Source: Bacillus gaemokensis
GTDB taxonomy: Bacteria; Bacillota; Bacilli; Bacillales; Bacillaceae_G
NCBI RefSeq assembly: GCF_001590835.1
Contig: NZ_LTAQ01000012.1
Location: 124,001-188,000 of the forward strand
Direction of reading: 5' to 3'
DNA length: 64,000 bases
Of the stretch, positions 35,771 to 46,044 are shown in pieces. The position numbers and the translations under genes were made by a program. Under the pieces are notes generated by a model. That model saw only the letters and a program-made list of their open reading frames with translations. It was not told the DNA's origin and made no database searches. Every line of letters starts with the position of its first letter. The first letter of the stretch is position 1.

Positions 35771-36910
35771 ATGCATTTTAAGTTATCAGAAGAACATGAA
35801 ATGATACGAAAAATGGTTCGAGATTTTGCGAGGAACGAAGTAGCACCGACAGCGGCGGAGCGCGATGAAGAGGAACGATTTGACCGCGCTTTATTTGACC
35901 AAATGGCAGACCTGGGTTTAACAGGGATTCCATGGCCTGAAGAATACGGTGGTATTGGAAGCGATTACTTAGCGTATGTAATTGCCGTAGAAGAGTTATC
36001 GCGTGTCTGTGCTTCGACAGGTGTAACGTTATCTGCACATACTTCGCTTGCTGGATGGCCTGTTTATAAATTTGGAACAGAGGAACAAAAACAAAAGTTT
36101 TTACGTCCGATGGCGGAAGGAAAGAAAATTGGTGCATACGGTTTAACGGAGCCTGGTTCTGGTTCTGATGCGGGCGGAATGAAGACGACTGCAAAACGTG
36201 ATGGTGACCATTATATTTTAAATGGTTCAAAGATTTTTATTACAAACGGCGGCATCGCTGATATTTACATTGTCTTCGCATTAACTGATCCAGAATCAAA
36301 GCAGCGCGGCACGAGTGCATTTATTGTAGAAAGTAGTGCACCTGGATTTTCGGTTGGGAAGAAAGAAAGTAAGCTTGGAATTCGCTCTTCCCCAACGACA
36401 GAAATTATGTTTGAAGAATGCCGCGTTCCTGTAGAGAACTTACTTGGCGAGGAAGGACAAGGATTCAAAATTGCGATGCAGACGCTAGACGGTGGCCGTA
36501 ATGGTATCGCAGCGCAAGCTGTTGGTATTGCACAGGGAGCGTTAGATGCTTCTGTGGATTATGCGAGAGAACGACATCAGTTTGGGAAACCGATTGCCGC
36601 GCAGCAAGGAATTGGTTTTAAACTTGCGGATATGGCTACGGGTGTAGAAGCTGCGCGCCTATTAACATATCAAGCAGCTTGGTTAGAATCAGAAGGACTT
36701 CCATATGGGAAAGAATCGGCGATGTCGAAAGTGTTTGCTGGAGATACAGCGATGAAGATAACGACTGAGGCAGTGCAAGTGTTTGGTGGCTACGGTTATA
36801 CGAAGGATTATCCAGTAGAACGCTTTATGCGCGATGCAAAGATTACGCAAATTTATGAAGGAACACAGGAAATTCAAAGACTTGTAATTTCTCGTATGTT
36901 AACGAAATAA
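35771..36910 (+). CDS. acdA: acyl-CoA dehydrogenase (second copy, AcdA)
   Basis: A 379-residue acyl-CoA dehydrogenase homologous to its neighbour. It shares [45 protein letters not shown] and the catalytic Glu in [14 protein letters not shown]. In B. subtilis acdA follows fadF directly; here the thiolase, mmgB and mmgC genes lie between them. GGGGAGGAAAG precedes the start, 26 bp after the previous stop. The two copies may differ in chain length. A hairpin follows before the regulator gene. Confidence 0.92.
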   Translation: MHFKLSEEHEMIRKMVRDFARNEVAPTAAERDEEERFDRALFDQMADLGLTGIPWPEEYGGIGSDYLAYVIAVEELSRVCASTGVTLSAHTSLAGWPVYKFGTEEQKQKFLRPMAEGKKIGAYGLTEPGSGSDAGGMKTTAKRDGDHYILNGSKIFITNGGIADIYIVFALTDPESKQRGTSAFIVESSAPGFSVGKKESKLGIRSSPTTEIMFEECRVPVENLLGEEGQGFKIAMQTLDGGRNGIAAQAVGIAQGALDASVDYARERHQFGKPIAAQQGIGFKLADMATGVEAARLLTYQAAWLESEGLPYGKESAMSKVFAGDTAMKITTEAVQVFGGYGYTKDYPVERFMRDAKITQIYEGTQEIQRLVISRMLTK

Positions 36911-36928
36911 AGAGAAGCAGTAATGGAC

Positions 36929-36957
36929 AAAAGCGTAGGTGTTTCCTACGCTTTTTC
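36929..36957 (+). terminator. terminator between acdA and the TetR gene
   Basis: AAAGCGTAGG/CCTACGCTTTTT followed by CC. It may reduce transcription into the regulator gene 30 bp beyond. Confidence 0.8.
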
Positions 36958-36986
36958 CTTCCAAATGATAGAGAGAGGTGAAGGGG

Positions 36987-37616
36987 ATGGTTAAGCACAA
37001 TGTGCATGCATCTGTAAAGGATGAGAAGTTGGTTGCGCTGCGGCGTGAACAAATGATCAAAGGAGCGGTGCAGCTTTTTAAGCAAAAAGGGTTTCCACGT
37101 ACGACAACGAGGGAAATTGCAAAAGCAGCAGGATTTAGTATTGGTACACTTTATGAATATATTCGTACGAAAGATGATGTTTTGTATTTAGTATGTGATA
37201 GCATTTATGAACACGTAAAAGAGCGATTAGAAGAAGTGGTGTGCACAGAGAAAGGAAGCGCCCAGAGTTTAAGAGTGGCAATTACAAACTATTTTAAAGT
37301 GATGGATGAATTGCAGGAAGAAGTATTAATTATGTATCAAGAAGTCCGCTTTCTGCCGAAAGAATCTCTCCCATATGTATTAGAAAAAGAGTTTCAAATG
37401 GTAGGGATGTTTGAAAATATTTTAGAGCAGTGTACGCAAAATGGTACATTTACATTAACTTTGAAGGAAATTCAGTTGCTTGCTCATAATATTTTTATTC
37501 AAGGACAAATGTGGGGCTTTAGACGCTGGGCTTTGCAAAAACTTTATACATTAGAGGAGTATACAGAAATGCAAATAAGGTATGTATTACATGGAGCACA
37601 TATGCTTCCAAAATAA
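36987..37616 (+). CDS. fadR: TetR family regulator, FadR-type
   Basis: A 209-residue TetR regulator. The N-terminal helix-turn-helix reads IKGAVQLFKQKGFPRTTTREIAKAAGFSIGTLYEYIRTKDDVLYLV. The all-helical ligand domain follows, with Arg-Trp-rich GQMWGFRRWALQK. It closes the beta-oxidation operon, and a FadR-like operator overlaps the promoter at 30134. I infer an acyl-CoA-responsive repressor of these genes. The ATG at 36987 has AGAGAGG 8 bases ahead; the upstream GTG is worse placed. An attenuating hairpin separates it from acdA. Confidence 0.85.
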   Translation: MVKHNVHASVKDEKLVALRREQMIKGAVQLFKQKGFPRTTTREIAKAAGFSIGTLYEYIRTKDDVLYLVCDSIYEHVKERLEEVVCTEKGSAQSLRVAITNYFKVMDELQEEVLIMYQEVRFLPKESLPYVLEKEFQMVGMFENILEQCTQNGTFTLTLKEIQLLAHNIFIQGQMWGFRRWALQKLYTLEEYTEMQIRYVLHGAHMLPK

Positions 37617-37987
37617 AATCGGGTTTTGTGTTTCTTACTAATGGCGAGTCATTAGTAATCGAGATTTTTCGGTTAATTACTCTCTTAATTTCTTCATAAT
37701 CTTGAGAAGTGTACTGTACTGTCTGTGAACAGAGAACTGAAAGGGGTATAATGGTAATTCCCTATACACGTGATAAGTTCCTTAATTGAGACATGCTACA
37801 AAAAGGCATCGTTGAAAGAATGTCCCATAAATAATAGCCCATCATAACTTTTATCAATTACTCATGAAAGTTTCCCGTTTTTTTTGTAGCATATTTGTTG
37901 AAGTTTTGTTTATAATGAATAGTATGGATTTTTTTAACTAGGTCGTTATATATAGGATTATATTTTAAGAAAGGAAGTGCCGCATAA
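37617..37987. other. 371-bp intergenic region upstream of rpoE
   Basis: No gene is supported. It holds a 9-bp inverted repeat TTACTAATG/CATTAGTAA (37635-37658) and a 100-bp stretch bounded by 12-bp inverted repeats ATGCTACAAAAA/TTTTTGTAGCAT (37793-37892). TATAAT at 37911-37916 is a candidate rpoE -10 with no good -35. Confidence 0.5.
37793..37892. repeat. 100-bp stretch bounded by 12-bp inverted repeats
   Basis: ATGCTACAAAAA at 37793-37804 and its exact inverse TTTTTGTAGCAT at 37881-37892 enclose 76 bp. The size and ends recall a miniature element, but a regulatory RNA fold is equally possible. Confidence 0.4.
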
Positions 37988-38515
37988 GTGGATTTTAAGA
38001 AATATTCACCAGAAGAGCTAAAAGAATTATCCATGATTGAAGTTGTACATAGTGTTTTAGAGGATAAAAGACAAGCAACGTCATTCCATGATTTAGTTCA
38101 AGAGATCGCTCAAGTGCTGGGACTGTCTAAAGAGCAAGTTGCTGCGAAGATCGCACAATTTTATACAGATTTAAATATCGATGGACGTTTCATTAATTTA
38201 GGAGAAAATCGTTGGGGAATACGCAGCTGGTACCCGTACGAGCAAATTGATGAAGAAATCTTACCTCAAGCTAAACCTAAGAAAAAGCGTAAGGTTGAAG
38301 ATGACGAAGATTTTGATGACTATGTTGAAGAAGATGAAGATGACTTCGACGGTGACGCTGAAGACGAAGATAATGATGTAGAAGATTTAGACGAGGTTCT
38401 TGAAGATGACGAAGACGATGATCTTGACGATTTAGAAGAAGATGATGAAGAATTCGCTGAAGAAGAACTTGAGTATGATGAAACAGAAAAAGAAGAAGAA
38501 GAGGAAGAACTGTAG
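37988..38515 (+). CDS. rpoE: RNA polymerase delta subunit
   Basis: A 175-residue protein. The folded N-terminal domain (residues about 1-90) includes [16 protein letters not shown] and [16 protein letters not shown]. It is followed by a basic hinge (KPKKKRKVE) and a long Asp/Glu tail (about 80 residues), the standard delta architecture. It displaces nucleic acid from RNA polymerase and speeds recycling. The start is GTG at 37988, preceded by AAAGGAAGTG. The pyrG promoter begins at its stop codon. The acidic tail is low-complexity and prone to length change. Confidence 0.95.
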   Translation: MDFKKYSPEELKELSMIEVVHSVLEDKRQATSFHDLVQEIAQVLGLSKEQVAAKIAQFYTDLNIDGRFINLGENRWGIRSWYPYEQIDEEILPQAKPKKKRKVEDDEDFDDYVEEDEDDFDGDAEDEDNDVEDLDEVLEDDEDDDLDDLEEDDEEFAEEELEYDETEKEEEEEEL

Positions 38516-38518
38516 TTC

Positions 38519-38557
38519 TTGACTTTTCATTATCGTCCATGTAGAATCATTTTTGGG
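38519..38557 (+). promoter_or_regulatory. pyrG promoter with GGG transcription start
   Basis: TTGACT (38519-38524), 17 bp, TAGAAT (38542-38547), then GGGCTC at 38555, eight bases after the -10. The GGGC start is the feature needed for reiterative G addition when CTP is low, known for B. subtilis pyrG. Confidence 0.85.
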
Positions 38558-38600
38558 CTCTTTAAAACAAGACGATAATACTTTTAAAGTGTAAATATAA

Positions 38601-38657
38601 AAGAAAATTGCTCCCTACTTATTACTTTTTGTGATGAGGGGAGCAATTTTCTTTTTT
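38601..38657 (+). terminator. pyrG leader attenuator
   Basis: AAGAAAATTGCTCCC pairs with GGGAGCAATTTTCTT and is followed by TTTT. The left arm contains CTCCCT, which extra G residues on the 5' end of the RNA can pair with to form an antiterminator. The hairpin lies about 115 bp before pyrG and also ends rpoE transcription. Confidence 0.88.
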
Positions 38658-38739
38658 GTTTTTTGTTTAGAAAATAAAAAGAGTCTAACAATAAGATAGA
38701 TACAGTGTTATCTACATACGTTGCGCTTTGCAACGGTGA

Positions 38740-40380
<1,641 letters not shown>

Positions 40381-40386
40381 GATAAG

Positions 40387-40415
40387 AAAAGGCGCCCGAA
40401 CTTGGGCGCCTTTTT
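40387..40415. terminator. bidirectional terminator pyrG/ywjG
   Basis: AAAGGCGCCC/GGGCGCCTTTTT between convergent genes. Confidence 0.9.
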
Positions 40416-40416
40416 G

Positions 40417-40944
40417 TTATTCATATTCGTTTATCATTTCATCAATTGTGAATTTTAATCCGTGATAAGCAAATAGAGATAAGATTAAACTTGGGAATCC
40501 ATAACGATGGCCTTCATCATCTGGAATTAAGCCTTTTAGCAATCTTATATCAATATGTACATCTGTATATTGTTCTAGGGATTCGGCTCCCTCTTGCACA
40601 GCTGAAATACCAACAATGGATTGCCCTTCTTCTTGAAGTTTTTTTGCGATAGAAGTAATTTCTTCATCTGTTGAAAAACGACTGATGAGAAGTACGCGGT
40701 CTGCAGAAGTAACTTCTGCTTGCTTTCCATTTTCTATTAAGCGTTTTGCATGTTTCATTGGTTCTGCGCCATGCAGGGCTTCAGAAACAACACCCTCCAT
40801 TTCATTTGTACCATGTAAATAAACAATACCATCACCAATTAAGGCTTGGGCAAGTAGACGTGCACTATCTTCTATATTCATTTCTTCTTTTTGAGAAATT
40901 CTTGTGAAATAGCCGCTCAGCTGGGTAGAAAAAATTTTTAACAT
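40417..40944 (-). CDS. ywjG: DUF2529 SIS-like protein YwjG
   Basis: A 175-residue protein of the YwjG/DUF2529 family. The pattern resembles a SIS sugar-isomerase fold (GDGIVYLHGTNEMEGV, VLLISRFSTDEE, KLQEEGQSIVGISAV), but no catalytic role is known to me. The ATG at 40944 is chosen because AAAGGAGTATCACA precedes it; an in-frame extension of 27 codons upstream has no ribosome site. It diverges from spo0F, the same order as in B. subtilis. Confidence 0.88.
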   Translation of the reverse strand: MLKIFSTQLSGYFTRISQKEEMNIEDSARLLAQALIGDGIVYLHGTNEMEGVVSEALHGAEPMKHAKRLIENGKQAEVTSADRVLLISRFSTDEEITSIAKKLQEEGQSIVGISAVQEGAESLEQYTDVHIDIRLLKGLIPDDEGHRYGFPSLILSLFAYHGLKFTIDEMINEYE

Positions 40945-41062
40945 TGTGATACTCCTTTCGATCGTTGTAAGGCGGCTTTTATTATAGCTTATTTTTTTCG
41001 AAAGGCGAAGTAATAGAACTAGCATAACAAAATAGGAGACGGTAAAATAAGATAGAATAGGA

Positions 41063-41090
41063 AGGAATTTGGTAAAGGATAGCGAAAGTA
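41063..41090 (+). promoter_or_regulatory. candidate SigH promoter of spo0F
   Basis: AGGAATTT (41063-41070) and GCGAAAGT (41081-41088) resemble the SigH -35 AGGAwwT and -10 GAAT with suitable spacing and one -10 mismatch. spo0F of B. subtilis has a SigH promoter, which supports the reading. Confidence 0.4.
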
Positions 41091-41148
41091 AATCGAATAA
41101 GATATAAGAAGCTTTTAATCTTGTATTTACACAGAAAGGTTGGGGGTT

Positions 41149-41517
41149 ATGGAAGGGAAAATTTTAATCGTTGATGATCAGTATGGCATTCGTGTGTTAT
41201 TGCATGAAGTGTTCAAAAAAGAAGGTTATCAAACGTTCCAAGCAGCGAATGGATTTCAAGCTTTAGATATCGTAAAAAAAGATAATCCTGATTTAGTTAT
41301 TTTAGATATGAAAATTCCAGGTATGGATGGTATAGAGATTTTAAAACATGTAAAAGAAATTAATGAAGACATTAAAGTGATTTTAATGACTGCTTATGGA
41401 GAACTTGATATGATTCAAGAAGCGAAAGATTTAGGAGCTTTAATGCATTTTGCGAAGCCGTTTGATATCGATGAAATTCGTCAAGCGGTGAGAAATGAAA
41501 TCGCTGTAGAAGCATAA
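41149..41517 (+). CDS. spo0F: sporulation phosphorelay response regulator Spo0F
   Basis: A 122-residue single-domain receiver. Acidic pocket VDDQ (Asp9, Asp10), phospho-acceptor Asp53 in [13 protein letters not shown], Thr in LMTAYGE and Lys in FAKPFD are all present. It carries phosphate from sporulation kinases to Spo0B and on to Spo0A. There is no output domain, as expected. The ATG at 41149 is favoured over an upstream TTG because it gives the usual N-terminus and AGAAAGG lies ahead. It is transcribed away from ywjG and upstream of fbaA. Confidence 0.95.
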   Translation: MEGKILIVDDQYGIRVLLHEVFKKEGYQTFQAANGFQALDIVKKDNPDLVILDMKIPGMDGIEILKHVKEINEDIKVILMTAYGELDMIQEAKDLGALMHFAKPFDIDEIRQAVRNEIAVEA

Positions 41518-41584
41518 AAAGTGAAATTTTTATAAAAAATATGGAAAAAAGCGTTTACATGGACTGATGAGCAGGTGAATACAG

Positions 41585-41613
41585 TTGAGTTTTTGAGTAC
41601 AAGTTGTTATCCT
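41585..41613 (+). promoter_or_regulatory. candidate fbaA promoter
   Basis: TTGAGT (41585-41590), 17 bp, TATCCT (41608-41613). A perfect leader hairpin, CGATAAG/CTTATCG, follows at 41681-41696, before the AGGAGG ribosome site. Confidence 0.45.
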
Positions 41614-41728
41614 ATTGAGTGTAGAAAAAAGTCCGGTATGTAAATATACATATTTTACCTTATTCTGGTCATACTACCAGCGATAAGAACTTATCGGATA
41701 CAAAAAATGTTTTTTAGGAGGATTCATC

Positions 41729-42586
41729 ATGCCTTTAGTTTCCATGAAAGAAATGCTAAACAAAGCACTAGAAGGAAAATACGCAGTTGGTCAATTCAAC
41801 ATGAACAACTTAGAGTGGACTCAAGCTATCTTAGCTGCTGCGGAAGAAGAAAAATCTCCTGTAATCCTAGGTGTATCTGAGGGTGCAGCTCGTCATATGA
41901 CTGGTTTCAAAACAGTTGTAGCTATGGTTAAAGCTTTAATCGAAGAAATGAACATCACTGTTCCTGTAGCGATTCATCTTGACCACGGTTCAAGTTTCGA
42001 AAAATGTAAAGAAGCAATCGATGCAGGTTTCACATCTGTAATGATCGACGCTTCTCACCACCCATTCGAAGAAAACGTTGAAACTACTAAAAAAGTAGTA
42101 GAATACGCACACGCTCGTAACGTATCTGTAGAAGCTGAGCTTGGTACAGTTGGCGGACAAGAGGACGACATCATCGCTGAAGGCGTTATCTACGCTGATC
42201 CTACAGAGTGTAAACACCTTGTTGAAGCAACAGGTATCGATTGCCTAGCTCCAGCTTTAGGTTCTGTACACGGTCCTTACAAAGGTGAGCCTAACTTAGG
42301 ATTTAAAGAAATGGAAGAAGTTCGTGACTTCACTGGTGTACCTTTAGTACTTCACGGTGGTACTGGTATCCCAACTGCTGATATCGTGAAATCTATTTCT
42401 TTAGGTACTTCAAAAATCAACGTAAACACTGAGAACCAAATCGAGTTTACGAAAGCTGTTCGTGAAGTATTAAACAAAGACCAAGAAGTTTACGATCCTC
42501 GTAAATTTATCGGACCTGGCCGCGAAGCTATCAAAGCAACTGTTATTGGTAAAATGCGTGAATTCGGTTCTAACGGTAAAGCGTAA
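41729..42586 (+). CDS. fbaA: class II fructose-1,6-bisphosphate aldolase
   Basis: A 285-residue zinc aldolase of glycolysis and gluconeogenesis. Zinc ligands are visible in IHLDHGSS and VLHGGTG, with the catalytic Asp in HLDH and the phosphate loop NVNTENQ. Codon use is strongly biased towards highly expressed codons compared with its neighbours. The ribosome site is TTTTTAGGAGGATTCATC. It is followed by a terminator. In B. subtilis a transaldolase gene lies between fbaA and murAB; here there is none. Confidence 0.97.
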   Translation: MPLVSMKEMLNKALEGKYAVGQFNMNNLEWTQAILAAAEEEKSPVILGVSEGAARHMTGFKTVVAMVKALIEEMNITVPVAIHLDHGSSFEKCKEAIDAGFTSVMIDASHHPFEENVETTKKVVEYAHARNVSVEAELGTVGGQEDDIIAEGVIYADPTECKHLVEATGIDCLAPALGSVHGPYKGEPNLGFKEMEEVRDFTGVPLVLHGGTGIPTADIVKSISLGTSKINVNTENQIEFTKAVREVLNKDQEVYDPRKFIGPGREAIKATVIGKMREFGSNGKA

Positions 42587-42603
42587 GAATAAAATTCCGT
42601 TTT

Positions 42604-42636
42604 GGAAACCGTCTAGTCTTTTAGGCGGTTTCCTTT
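42604..42636 (+). terminator. fbaA terminator
   Basis: GGAAACCG/CGGTTTCC with a TAGTT-rich tail. Confidence 0.75.
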
Positions 42637-42699
42637 AGTTGTATAATGAAAGCGTGAACATGTTGTAAGATTTCATAAATTCTTTCATGTAGGCCTGGT

Positions 42700-42830
42700 A
42701 TGACGCGTATATAAGAGAGATTGATAAGCGTCGCTTGACGGACAGTTAGCCTTCATCTATTCGCCCGGGGACTTATCTGTTTTAAGGTGGGAGCTTACTG
42801 CTTGTTAAGTTTAGAGTGAAGAAAAATAAA
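42700..42830 (-). repeat. family B intergenic repeat, reverse orientation
   Basis: Read on the minus strand it has TTAACAAGCAGTAAGCTCCC and AACTGTCCGT, matching TTAACGGGCAGTAAGTCCC and AACTGTCCGT of the copy at about 44381-44455. It fills the gap between fbaA and murA2. Confidence 0.65.
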
Positions 42831-42952
42831 AAATATTAAGAACTTTTTATTGATAGTTTGCTGAACGAATGAGATTCTTAAGGAAAGCCTTGCTTTTTTT
42901 ACCAAGTAGGAGAAAGCAGAAGGTAAATACATTCACAAGAAGGGAGCTCAAC

Positions 42953-44242
42953 ATGGAAAAGTTACTGATTGAAGGTGGACGACCTTTAAACGGATCAATT
43001 CGCGTGAGTGGTGCGAAAAACAGTGCTGTTGCTCTAATTCCAGCGACGATTTTAGCTGATACTCCAGTGACCATCGGTGGTGTACCTAATATTTCAGATG
43101 TAAAAATGTTAGGAGACTTATTAGAGGAAATTGGAGGAGTTGTAACGTATGGTCAGGAGGAAGAGATGACAGTTGATCCTTCCAAAATGGTTGCGATGCC
43201 TTTACCAAATGGGAAAGTAAAAAAATTACGTGCTTCTTATTACTTGATGGGCGCTATGCTTGGTCGTTTTAAAAAAGCTGTAATTGGGCTTCCTGGTGGA
43301 TGTCACTTAGGACCTAGACCAATCGATCAGCACATTAAAGGGTTTGAAGCACTAGGTGCACATGTTACAAATGAGCAAGGTGCTATTTATTTAAGAGCGG
43401 ATGAACTGCGAGGAGCGCGTATTTATTTAGATGTTGTTAGTGTAGGAGCAACAATTAACATTATGCTGGCAGCTGTACGAGCAAAAGGCAGGACAGTGAT
43501 TGAAAATGCTGCAAAAGAACCAGAAATTATTGATGTTGCTACATTGTTAACAAGTATGGGCGCAAGAATTAAAGGTGCTGGTACAGATGTGATTCGTATT
43601 GATGGTGTGGATTCTCTACATGGCTGTCACCATTCTATTATTCCAGATCGCATTGAAGCTGGTACGTATATGATTTTAGGAGCTGCAGCTGGTGGAGAGG
43701 TAACGGTTGATAATGTCATTCCGCAACATCTAGAATCAATTACTGCAAAGCTAAGAGAAGCTGGTGTGCAAGTGGAAACGAATGACGATCAAATTACGGT
43801 GAACGGTAATAGGAATTTGCGGATAGTTGATGTAAAAACACTTGTATATCCAGGGTTTCCGACAGATTTGCAACAACCTTTTACAACGCTACTAACAAAG
43901 GCGCATGGTACAGGAGTTGTAACAGATACAATTTATGGAGCCCGTTTTAAACATATCGATGAACTGCGCCGGATGAATGCGCAAATTAAAGTAGAAGGCC
44001 GTTCTGCTATCGTAACAGGTCCTATTGCTTTGCAAGGAGCAAAGGTAAAAGCGAGCGACTTACGAGCGGGAGCTGCACTTGTGATTGCAGGATTAATGGG
44101 TGAAGGAATTACAGAAGTTACAGGGCTCGAGCATATTGATCGAGGCTATGAAAATATAGTAGACAAGCTTAAAGGACTTGGTGCAAACATTTGGCGGGAA
44201 CAAATGACGCAGCAAGAAATTGAAGAAATGAAAAATGCATAA
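42953..44242 (+). CDS. murAB: UDP-N-acetylglucosamine 1-carboxyvinyltransferase (MurA2/MurAB)
   Basis: A 429-residue enzyme of the first committed step of peptidoglycan synthesis, transferring enolpyruvate from PEP to UDP-GlcNAc. The catalytic Cys is Cys117 in [11 protein letters not shown]; this is the residue alkylated by fosfomycin, so no resistance substitution is seen. [13 protein letters not shown] near the N-terminus and [13 protein letters not shown] near the end are typical. Synteny (fbaA, glpX, rho) points to the second Bacillus paralogue. The ATG at 42953 is chosen for AAGGGAGCTCAAC; a 28-codon upstream extension lacks a site. Confidence 0.94.
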   Translation: MEKLLIEGGRPLNGSIRVSGAKNSAVALIPATILADTPVTIGGVPNISDVKMLGDLLEEIGGVVTYGQEEEMTVDPSKMVAMPLPNGKVKKLRASYYLMGAMLGRFKKAVIGLPGGCHLGPRPIDQHIKGFEALGAHVTNEQGAIYLRADELRGARIYLDVVSVGATINIMLAAVRAKGRTVIENAAKEPEIIDVATLLTSMGARIKGAGTDVIRIDGVDSLHGCHHSIIPDRIEAGTYMILGAAAGGEVTVDNVIPQHLESITAKLREAGVQVETNDDQITVNGNRNLRIVDVKTLVYPGFPTDLQQPFTTLLTKAHGTGVVTDTIYGARFKHIDELRRMNAQIKVEGRSAIVTGPIALQGAKVKASDLRAGAALVIAGLMGEGITEVTGLEHIDRGYENIVDKLKGLGANIWREQMTQQEIEEMKNA

Positions 44243-44319
44243 GGTTTTATGAATCAATTGATTGCGAGTCGTGTATCACCTAGCAGAAAACTAGCTAGTG
44301 TAAAATAAAGATGAAGTGG

Positions 44320-44520
44320 TGGTGCTTCCGTTAATGGGGGACGAAGAATCACTACTAACGGAAGCTACACTTTACCCAGCATTAACGGGCAGTAAGTCCC
44401 TCATCTTAAGGTTAAGAGAGAAACGTGGAAGATAGGTGAGGGACAACTGTCCGTAAATGCCCGATTCGTTCAACTAACCATCGGTGGGGGGAAGAACGCC
44501 TCACCGATGGAAGTTTCACT
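44320..44520 (+). repeat. family B intergenic repeat with terminal hairpins
   Basis: The left hairpin GCTTCCGTTA/TAACGGAAGC (about 44326-44366) is followed by TTAACGGGCAGTAAGTCCC. A GTCCCTCATCTT/AGATAGGTGAGGGAC stem comes next. The right hairpin CCATCGGT/ACCGATGG (about 44480-44512) closes the element. A related inverse copy is at 42700-42830. Confidence 0.7.
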
Positions 44521-44584
44521 TTATAGAAAGAAACAGTTCACAACATACGGCATAAATATTAAGACTTAAAGGAGAGGGATTATT

Positions 44585-45550
44585 GTGGAAAGAAGTTTAT
44601 CTATGGAGTTAGTACGTGTAACGGAGGCTGCTGCATTATCATCAGCGCGTTGGATGGGACGCGGGAAAAAAGATGAGGCAGATGGCGCGGCAACATCGGC
44701 AATGCGCGATGTGTTCGATACAATTCCGATGAAAGGTACAGTTGTAATTGGCGAAGGGGAAATGGATGAAGCGCCAATGCTATACATCGGGGAAAAATTA
44801 GGTACAGGATATGGACCACGTGTCGACGTCGCTGTTGATCCGTTAGAAGGAACAAATATTGTGGCAGCTGGAGGCTGGAATGCACTCGCTGTTATTGCAA
44901 TCGCGGATCATGGTAATTTGTTACATGCTCCTGACATGTACATGGATAAAATTGCGGTTGGCCCAGAAGCAGTTGGCGCAGTTGATATTGATGCGCCTAT
45001 TATTGATAACTTACGCGCCGTTGCAAAGGCGAAAAATAAAGATATTGAAGATGTTGTTGCAACAGTTTTAAATCGCCCACGTCACCAAGCGATTATTGAA
45101 GAAATTCGTAAAGCTGGTGCTCGTATTAAATTGATTAATGATGGCGATGTAGCTGGAGCGATTAATACAGCATTTGATCGTACAGGCGTAGATATTCTAT
45201 TTGGCTCTGGCGGTGCACCTGAAGGCGTTCTTGCCGCGGTTGCATTAAAATGCTTAGGTGGAGAAATTCACGGAAAACTTCTTCCGCAAAATGAAACTGA
45301 ATTAGCACGTTGCAAAAAGATGGGTATTGAAGATATCAATCGTATCCTTCGTATGGAAGACTTAGTAAAAGGGGACGATGCGATCTTTGCGGCAACAGGT
45401 GTAACAGATGGAGAGTTATTACGTGGCGTTCAATTTAAGGGCAGCGTGGGTACAACAGAATCCCTTGTTATGCGTGCGAAATCTGGTACAGTTCGTTTCG
45501 TTGACGGACGTCATAGCTTAAGTAAAAAACCGAATTTGGTTATTAAATAA
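44585..45550 (+). CDS. glpX: class II fructose-1,6-bisphosphatase GlpX
   Basis: A 321-residue metal-dependent phosphatase of gluconeogenesis. The signatures [15 protein letters not shown] and [18 protein letters not shown] carry the Mg-binding acidic residues. Lithium-sensitive FBPase fold motifs [11 protein letters not shown] and [21 protein letters not shown] follow. The start is GTG at 44585, with AAAGGAGAGGG about 7 bases ahead. It opposes the flux of the fbaA direction and corresponds to B. subtilis ywjI. Repeats follow the stop. Confidence 0.95.
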   Translation: MERSLSMELVRVTEAAALSSARWMGRGKKDEADGAATSAMRDVFDTIPMKGTVVIGEGEMDEAPMLYIGEKLGTGYGPRVDVAVDPLEGTNIVAAGGWNALAVIAIADHGNLLHAPDMYMDKIAVGPEAVGAVDIDAPIIDNLRAVAKAKNKDIEDVVATVLNRPRHQAIIEEIRKAGARIKLINDGDVAGAINTAFDRTGVDILFGSGGAPEGVLAAVALKCLGGEIHGKLLPQNETELARCKKMGIEDINRILRMEDLVKGDDAIFAATGVTDGELLRGVQFKGSVGTTESLVMRAKSGTVRFVDGRHSLSKKPNLVIK

Positions 45551-45845
45551 AAAGTGGAAACGGCTTGATCAGCTCTGGTTGGCTAAGGTTCTCTCGCACA
45601 AAAGGCGCTTTTTGCCTTTAGTGCGGGAGGTTCTTAGACATGAAGAGCTAGCCGTTGGAACTGGATTACAATAAAAGCGGAAGCGGCTCGCATAGAATGG
45701 GAGGGGGATGGAGCTTCTGACATAGAGGCGCTTTTTGCCTCGCAGGAAGAAGCGAAGTCACCGATCATTCTAGCTGCTGGAGCTGGATAAATAAAAACGG
45801 AAGCAGCTTGCTTAGAATGAGATAAATAGAAAAAATGGAAGCAAT
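45551..45845 (+). repeat. family A repeats: type 1, type 2 and a truncated unit
   Basis: Type 1 (about 45550-45670) has the CTAAGGTTCTCTCGCAC/GTGCGGGAGGTTCTTAG hairpin. Type 2 (about 45674-45790) has GATGGAGCTTCTGACATAG/GCCTCGCAGGAAG and ends TTCTAGCTGCTGGAGCTGGA. Fragments beginning AAAACGGAAGCAGCTTGC follow. Confidence 0.8.
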
Positions 45846-45849
45846 GTAA

Positions 45850-45883
45850 AAAGCGGAGACAAATTTTCTTGTCTTCGCTTCTT
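45850..45883 (+). terminator. terminator upstream of rho
   Basis: AAGCGGAGACAA/TTGTCTTCGCTT followed by CTTGTATTTG. It is the first terminator after glpX, placed beyond the repeats. Confidence 0.65.
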
Positions 45884-46044
45884 GTATTTGTGTTACAACG
45901 TATTGATTAAAACTAGATAAAAGGGTTACAATAGTGAATATTACTCTACTTGAACTTATTGCCTTTCATTATTATGTATTTGCCTTCCGTATTTTTTCCC
46001 TTTACCCATGTGAAAAGAGAATAACATTAAAGTGTGGTGTCTGA

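Noticed and set aside
38277-38540. Minus-strand His/Leu-rich ORF
   Set aside because: It is the complement of the acidic tail of rpoE.
41550-41575. cre site upstream of fbaA (AGCGTTTACA)
   Set aside because: Only the right half fits; the left half lacks the TG.
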